Shown: positions 58,081-64,000 of the stretch, piece by piece
Numbering within the stretch: position 1 is the stretch's first letter
Layout of the letters: each line of letters opens with the position of its first letter
Origin: Astragalus membranaceus
Lineage: Eukaryota; Streptophyta; Magnoliopsida; Fabales; Fabaceae
Reading direction: 5' to 3'
DNA length: 64,000 bases
NCBI GenBank assembly: GCA_039519185.1
Contig: CM076847.1
Location: 78,529,100 to 78,593,099, forward strand
The notes under the pieces: model-generated
The model's input: the letters and a program-made list of their open reading frames with translations, nothing else
The model's database searches: none
Told to the model about the DNA's origin: nothing
Position numbers and translations under genes: made by a program

Positions 58081-58789
58081 CTTCTTCCTTGCCAAATAGA
58101 ATATTCTCCTTTATGGATGTTGCAAAAGAGAATATCAGACAAACACTGAATAATAATGCTTATCATCTTACCATATCATGCTATCATACAAAAATTAGCT
58201 TATCATGTTACCTTATAATAATACTTATCATGTTACCTTACAGTGGGTAGAATTAAATATGTATTGCAATATATATGTATTAGTTGGAAATGAGTCAATT
58301 TGTTCAGATTAAACATGAGTATGTATTGCAGAAACATATAGTATGTATTAGTTGGAATTAAATATGTATCAATTTAGTTCTTTTTTTATTTTGATTTTTG
58401 ATATTTGAAATAAGTCAATTTTTCTTTTGTTATTTCAGGCAAGTGAGCATGCAAGTGAGCCTCATTCTCCAATGGATGCAAGTAAATCATTCGGTGCTAG
58501 CAATATTTAGTGGTTTTAGGATCCTTTAGTATAGGATTTTTTTGATGCCATTATGATTTTGAGCTACAATTGTTTCTTTCTATTATGTTTTTGAGTTAGA
58601 TGACATTAAATATTTGACATTACATTTATGTTATCACAATTATATTTTAAATGAAATTTTCAGTTTTTTGAGTAAGCTTAGTAAGTGTTATGTAAGATGT
58701 ATGTATAGTTATTAGTGATGAGAACAGGGTAATTAGATAAGGAAAAAAGAAATTCTCAAATTGCAAAAGAAATATTGTCTCTGCATAAC

Positions 58790-59090
58790 TCTAATAGGAG
58801 GTTGAAACCCCCACAAAAAAGTTCTATCAACTATGGCAATAAAAAATCTCCACAAATAAATCAATTTCAGGAGGTTTATAACCCCCTCAAAAAAACCTCT
58901 ACTAATCACGGGGGTTAAAAACCCCCGCAGTAAAACCCCGCTAAAAGACAGGATACCAGCGTTTTCTAAAAACCTCCGCAAAAAGATTGCGGGACTTGAA
59001 ACTCCGGCGTTTTTTAAAACTTCCGCAGATTACGTTGCGGGGGTTTAAAACCCCCGCTAAGCGACTTAAAAACCCCCCGCAATCTGTTCC
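58790..59090. repeat. Right subterminal array of CACTA E
   Basis: At least eight units of (A)GGGGGTT(TA)AAAACCCCCGC or half-units. The left array is at 49815-49960. Confidence 0.75.
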
Positions 59091-59098
59091 GTTTGGTG

Positions 59099-59753
59099 GA
59101 TACCCGGGTTTACCCAAAAAGTACGTTAGCTTAAGTACATTATTCTACCAACAATGGTTGGTTTGAGTGGTAACTAGATTCAGATCCCACCCCAAGGTCT
59201 CACCAGCCAGGTTCCCCGGCATAGATTAGTCATTGGCAAAGCTGGTGCAGAAATATGGTGATTATCACAAAAAAGTGTGTTATTATCCCAAAAATATGGT
59301 GATTTTTGTTAACTTGGTGATTTTGGTCCGTCTATTTTACTTTTGACAATTTTGGTCCTCAGTTTTCTTGATTTTGTCAATTTTTGTTTTCGAAAATCAT
59401 GGATTATTTTCACTTTTGGTTCTTAAAAATTTTGGATTTTAGAAAAACAGGGACTAAAATTGCACAATTCTTGATTTTTGGGACTAAAAGTGCAACGAAA
59501 AAATCATAAAGACCAAAATTACAAATTAGAGGAGTAAAATTTCGAAAAGTAAAATAAATTGACCAAACTCATCAATCAAAGAAAGTAGGAAAACAAAAAT
59601 TACAATCAAACTTTTACATTTAGCCCCCATAAAAATTATGTAGTCGCCGACCGTTGTTATAAAAAACGGTGAAAACTAGGTTGCCTTTGGAAAATGTGGT
59701 AACTTACTCATCTCACTTGTGCTCATACAAATTCCACTAAGCCACGTGATTGA
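59099..59753. other. Intergenic with SINE-like fragment and a repeat of the GGTCC family
   Basis: 59150-59240 resembles the SINE-like element at 48645-48862. 59320-59580 (GACAATTTTGGTCC ... GGGACTAAAAGTGCAA) resembles the dispersed repeat found twice at 61501-61755 and 63532-63769. No gene. Confidence 0.45.
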
Positions 59754-59762
59754 TTTAACTTA

Positions 59763-60136
59763 GGCTTAAATATATGTTACCCCCTCTGCAAATATGCTCA
59801 TTATCCATTTACCCCCCTGCAAAAAAAAAACTTTTAAAATAAACTTGCAAATATTAAGTGTTTGTAGTTACCCCTCTGCTGTTAGTTTTAGCTAACAGCG
59901 TTAAGTCTATGCTGACTTGGCTGCCATTTACAGGGGGTAACAAGAAACACTTATATTTGTAGGGGGTAACTAGAAACACTTAATATTTGCAGGGGGTAAC
60001 TAGATCCCAGATGGCAGCCAAGTCAGCATAGACTTAACACTGTTAGCTAAAACTAACAGCAGGGGGTAACTAGAAACACTTAATATTTGCAAGGTTTATC
60101 TTAAAAGTTTTTTTTTTTGCAGGGGGTAACATATTC
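59763..60136. mobile_element. MULE-like MITE, 374 bp
   Basis: Inverted ends (AATATATGTTACCCCCTCTG and GCAGGGGGTAACATATT). A larger inner inverted repeat includes TTAGCTAACAGCGTTAAGTC / GACTTAACACTGTTAGCTAA. An exact 9-bp duplication TTTAACTTA lies at 59754-59762 and 60137-60145. Same motif family as the element at the window start. Confidence 0.88.
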
Positions 60137-60329
60137 TTTAACTTATGAACATAATGTTAATTAAAATATATTTGTGGTTTACATCGCGTTGATATTAATA
60201 ATTAGACACGTGCGTTAGATTTTGTGTGAATAAAGTGAGATTGGGTAAGCTACCCACCTTTTTCATATGCAACCTAGATCTCACCTTTAGATTAATAAAT
60301 CTATGTGCATGTTTCTATAAAAAAATCTC

Positions 60330-60620
60330 GGTGCATGCTTGGTAGGTTTGAAATGAATTGAGCTAAGTCGATCTTGGTTCAACTCGATTCGACTTCACAA
60401 AAATCAACCATGGTCATAGCTTGACTCGAGTTCAACGCAAACGTTTTTTTGCCTCAAACTCGATCAATTCAAGCTTGTGTGCAACTCGATTCAGCTTGTT
60501 AATTAGCTCGACTGGCGTGAATACAAAGTAAAAATAATTTTTTTTAAAAGAAAACCAAAAAATTCTAGATCTGTGACATTTTAAACTAGTGATTTTTAGT
60601 TAAAATAATTACCTACATGA

Positions 60621-60676
<56 letters not shown>

Positions 60677-61100
60677 ACTTTTGTTCACTTTTTTTTTTGA
60701 CCAAACTTTTGTTCACTTATCTCTTGAGTTTAATAAAAAAATTAGACAAACATAATAATATAATTTGAGAATTGTGTAATGATATAACTAGTACTAAACA
60801 AATTGCATCTACCAATAAGCAAATAAAGTTTTCTTAAAAAAATAAAGAATTTTTTTTTCTCTAGAAACACAAAATCTAAACCAAAAATAAAAATATATAG
60901 CTTTACTACACAACACACACACACACACACATAGAGACAGATATTGACATGGTTCTCAAGTCCAGCTCATTTATTTAACGAGTCAAACTATACCTAGTTC
61001 AAATTCAGCTCATTTGGTTCTTGAACCAAACTTAACGAGCTATTTATCGACTTGAGCTTCAAACCATGTTCAAGTCGGTTCGACTTTTTGCCAGCCTATG
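60330..61100. repeat. Dispersed repeat rich in CAACTCGA/TCGAGTT motifs, with an AT microsatellite
   Basis: The left part (60350-60510) and right part (60950-61090) share AACTCGATTC/GTCGAGCTT-like motifs in opposite senses, with TTGGTAGGTTTGAAATGA at one side and GCCGGTTTCAAAATGA at the other. (AT)n at 60622-60673 and (CA)n at 60912-60930. This could be one nonautonomous transposon, but ends are unproven. Confidence 0.4.
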
Positions 61101-61500
61101 CCGGTTTCAAAATGATTTGAGAGAGAGTAATAGACGAGAGAGACGAACACAAAATATACAAAGATATTGTGCATTTATCGTCCTATAGTTACTAATCTTG
61201 TCCTAAAGATGCAATGGACCCAAAAATCAAATTTCGAGCTTATTTTTTTGCAAAACTTCTATCACAACACATAAATTGTATCAGCAAAGTGTGGTACAAT
61301 TTTGATAATACATCAATTTATTTTAATTTTATAAGTACTAAAGTTGCTGGCCAAAAATATTGTGGGGACTAAAAATGGATAAAAAAATTTATAGAGACTA
61401 AAAACAAAATTGTGAAATTTTGTAAGGGGTTAAAAACATATTATTATTCTATAATAATAGTTTCTATAGTACTCTGCACAGAGGGTGTCTATTACCATTG

Positions 61501-64000
61501 CCCACAATTTCCCAGTTTTGCAAACTTGGCACCTCAATTTTTTCAATTTGGCAATATTAGTCCTTGTGTTTTTTTTATTTTACTTTTGGTCTCACAAAAT
61601 TGTAAATTGCACGTTCGTCTCCCACTTTTACAATAATTCAATATTTTTACGAGCTAAAACTGTAAAACAAAATCTATAATTTTGAAGGACTAAAAGTGCA
61701 ATTAAAATGTATAAAGACCAAAATTGCCTTATTGAGAAAATTGTGAGACTCGTCTCTACATCGTTTTCTTTCTCCTTTTCATCTAAATAACTTATTACCA
61801 CATATATCTAGTTTTTGTTTCGTGTTTTTCCTTGATTTCACCGTTCGAGTGTTTGGTTCAGATTGACAGATCAACTTCGATCCATTACAAATTCAAGTCA
61901 ATGTTTTGGGCGTCAGTGTTGCAAATTAGGCATGGGTATTCCCGTCATTTTGATTTTGTCATATTTGTAGGCATTTTTCCGATTTATGCTATTAACCAGG
62001 GTGTTGTGAGTTTGTTCATAGATTCATCCTTTTTTGTTAGAGGGGAGGGGGGGCGGGATTCGAACCCCATGCGCCTACATTTTCACCAACAATGTCCCTT
62101 TCACTCAACCATGTGAGCTAGGACACGTTTTTTCAATGTTCAATTTGAATTGTTTTTGATGTATTCTCCAAATTTGAATGTATAAATATTTTTTTAGTCA
62201 AGAAAAAAGAAAATTGAAAGACTGAAATTGCTAAAATTTTTTTTAAAAAAAATACACTAAAATTGCTAAACTAAACAAGTTGAGACTAAAATCCAATTAA
62301 ACTATTTTATTATATTAAACTTTTTCACCCCCCGCTTCGATTGATTTTTGGATCCATCCTGGATGAAGCTTGACTTTTAGTTTGGATGTAAAGTTACTAT
62401 AAAATTTTAGCTTATAGATGAACTTGACTTTTAGTTTAGCTGTATAGTTAAATTTCAAACATCAATTTTACTAGTATAATTTGTTCACTATAAAATCAAT
62501 AGTTGAGCTTTTTAATATCGTCTTTCGGTGTTTTTAAAACGCATTCCATCTATAATGAATTCTCTCTTTTTGTATTACATGTTCATGAATCTTTTTTGAA
62601 GCAGTGTTCTTGAAATTATAAATAAGAACATGGCCTACTATATACTTTTGCATAAACATAAATATTCAATTTATATCCATTGATTCATGTTCCTGGTTGT
62701 TACAATTCATTCAATAGGTAAAAGAAGCTTGAATATTTTTAACTTATAGATGAAGCTTTGACTTTCAGTACCCTAGATGCATGTGGAGTTAAATTCCAAA
62801 CATAAGTTTTTCTACTATAAAATTTTAGCTTATGGATGAAGCTTAGACTTTTAGTTTAGCTGTAGAATCAAATTCCAAACACATGTTTTTCTACTATAAT
62901 ATTATTATTCATCATTTCAATAGGTTAGATTTTTAATATTGTCTTTCTGTGTTTTTTTTTTGGTTACAAAATTTAAGGCGAGGGAATGGCGTTTCAATAC
63001 AAGACACAAACAAACTTTCGAGCTCTTTAAGAGCTTACAATGAGAATTATATTTACCTCACCTTAAAAGTGTGTTTGGACTAGAAGAGAAAGAGGGAGGA
63101 GAGAGTGAGAGAAGAGAGAAAAATGTGAGAAATAGAGTAGATTTGGGTGTTGTTTGGCTTAAGGAAAATAAAAGAGAAATAGGGGAAAGAGAGTTGCGTC
63201 TCTTAGTTTGATTGAAGCGAAAGATATATAGAAGAGAGAAAGAGTACTAGTTTTCAAAGGACAAAAATACCCCAATGTGTTTGATTTAATTTTTTTTAAT
63301 TTATTTAACTTAATAGTTATTTTAATTATTTAATTAAATTAGCTAAATATTTATTTTAATTAGCTATATAATTATTTTAAATTTAATCATTTAATTAGTT
63401 AAATATTTATTTTAGTTTTTTAATTTAATTAAATAATAAAAAAGAATTAGGAAATTGGGGTGATAAAGTGAGGGTAAAATGATAAAAACATAATTATTGA
63501 GTATTTTCTCCTCACTTTCTTCCCACAACTTTTTTAATTTCGCAAATTTGGTCCTTCAATTTTCTCAATTTAGCGATATTGGTCCATTTTTTTTATTTTG
63601 CCTTTGGTCTCACAAAATCGTAGATTGTGCATTATTTGTCTCCCACTTTCTAATAATTCAATATTTTTAAGGACCAAAAGTGCAAAAAATCAAAAAAATT
63701 GAAGGACCAAAAGTGAATTCAAAACGTATAGAAACCGAAATCGCCTTATTAAGAAAATTGGGAGACCCATTTCGCAAAAAAAAATAAAAATAATCCAAAA
63801 TTGTGAAAATAAAACATTTTGGAAGCTAAAAATGCAATTAAACCATTTTATTATGTTAAACTTTTTCGCCCCGACTTTGATTGGATTCTGGATCCATGCC
63901 CAGATGAAACTTGACTTTTAGTTTATATGTAGAGTTAAATTCCAAACATTGGTTTTTCTACTATAAAAAATTAGCTTATAGATGAAACTTGACTTTTAGT
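61501..64000. repeat. Repeated intergenic block
   Basis: 61501-61755 and 63532-63769 are copies of one sequence (CAATTTGG(C/T)... TTGGTCTCACAAAAT ... GACCAAAA). 62296-62480 and 63837-64000 are copies of another (TTATTAT(A/G)TTAAACTTTTTC, GGATCCAT). The order is the same, so the whole block is duplicated at a spacing of about 2.03 kb for the first pair and 1.54 kb for the second. Shorter units around AGCTTATAGATGAAGCTTGA and CTTTTAGTTTAGCTGTA recur at 62350, 62420, 62745, 62830 and 63970. No genes. The second copy leaves the window. Confidence 0.6.

Larger units (their letters stand above)
55363..58510 (+). pseudogene. Second CACTA gene (TNPA-like / Ptta-En-Spm plant transposase), disrupted
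   Basis: A Pro/Thr/Ser/Gln-rich first part (55401-55814, tandemly duplicated inside) is followed by spliced pieces: 56104-56352 (CVIKKIRLKVKQVEFLPRGK, with TGA at 56302), about 56785-56954 (RYCKLSIGKKWVANRQTLW, GIDETQWAYFVTYRL), 57040-57130 (QRHKEIRSLQDIPHTGGSKP), 57215-57315 (LPGRGKVYIETHKKKDGSVV), 57405-57726 (SPYDVLGRRLGSEHSGRV) and a last exon 58440-58510 ending ASKSFGASNI. The ETHKKKDGS segment is the signature of the Ptta/En/Spm transposase family seen beside TNP2 in CACTA elements. It probably binds the subterminal repeats. Confidence 0.72.
49792..59098 (+). mobile_element. CACTA element E, 9.3 kb, potentially autonomous type but decayed
   Basis: The left end is CACTACAAAAAACGGATC. 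The right end, read inverted, is CACCAAACGGAACAGATTGC, an eroded inverted repeat with a few missing bases. The flanking triplets AAC and GAT do not match, so the right end is damaged or misplaced by some bases. Subterminal arrays of palindromic GGGGGTTTAAAACCCCCG units occur at 49815-49960 and 58790-59090. It encodes TNP2-like transposase and a second CACTA gene, both with stops and frameshifts. It is the only one of the five CACTA elements here with recognisable transposase. Confidence 0.8.

Noticed and set aside
12555..59098. One giant CACTA spanning from the left end of A to the right end of E
   Set aside because: A has its own right end with matching ACA duplication and matching subterminal motif, and E has different motifs.

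Overview
The window is nuclear DNA of a flowering plant. It is AT-rich, with small exons and GT-AG introns, and carries transposon types typical of plants (CACTA, hAT, MULE-type MITEs, Helitrons, Ty1/copia, L1-type LINE, tRNA-derived SINEs). The repeat at 1317-1625 resembles a sequence I associate with papilionoid legumes, so a legume is my best guess, but that is inference. No bacterial or organellar genes are visible.

Only two host genes look intact, both on the minus strand. The first is a five-exon CCT-domain nuclear protein (5816-9396, 426 aa). The second is an eight-exon TLDc-domain protein (42389-46049, 312 aa). Both read through without a stop once spliced, and both have introns that host insertions. 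Everything else that is recognisable is mobile DNA or its debris.

Layout. 0-5.4 kb: part of a MULE-like MITE, a hAT MITE (304-986), a copia remnant with a minisatellite, a Helitron (3799-4876) and a small hAT MITE (5074-5366). 5.8-9.4 kb: the CCT gene. 10.7-11.8 kb: a 350-bp tandem repeat. 12.6-23.3 kb: a 10.7-kb CACTA element (A) with a matching 3-bp target duplication. It carries spliced-looking pieces of an isopentenyl phosphate kinase gene and is itself invaded by CACTA B (which carries a leucine-rich-repeat receptor-kinase fragment), a Helitron and CACTA C. 25.4-37 kb: a SINE, then a Ty1/copia element whose leader is invaded by CACTA D and whose pol region is repeated about three times in tandem through an identical truncated-LTR/pol junction; the third copy is split by an internally deleted hAT transposon. 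38-41.4 kb: a 5'-truncated LINE split by a second hAT MITE. 42.4-46 kb: the TLDc gene, with a SINE inside a MITE in intron 1. 46.3-48.6 kb: an element encoding a broken plant-mobile-domain protein, with a 130-bp palindrome. 49.1-49.5 kb: a foldback MITE. 49.8-59.1 kb: CACTA E with decayed TNP2-like and second-ORF genes. 59.8-64 kb: MITEs and short dispersed repeats.

The nesting gives a relative order of events. The IPK fragment came to lie in A before B entered it. The copia integrase deletion and a shared stop codon predate the tandem copying, which therefore happened at DNA level. hAT elements entered the copia array and the LINE after those sequences were in place. Element boundaries supported by terminal repeats plus target duplications are the firmest calls. 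Gene models were spliced by eye.
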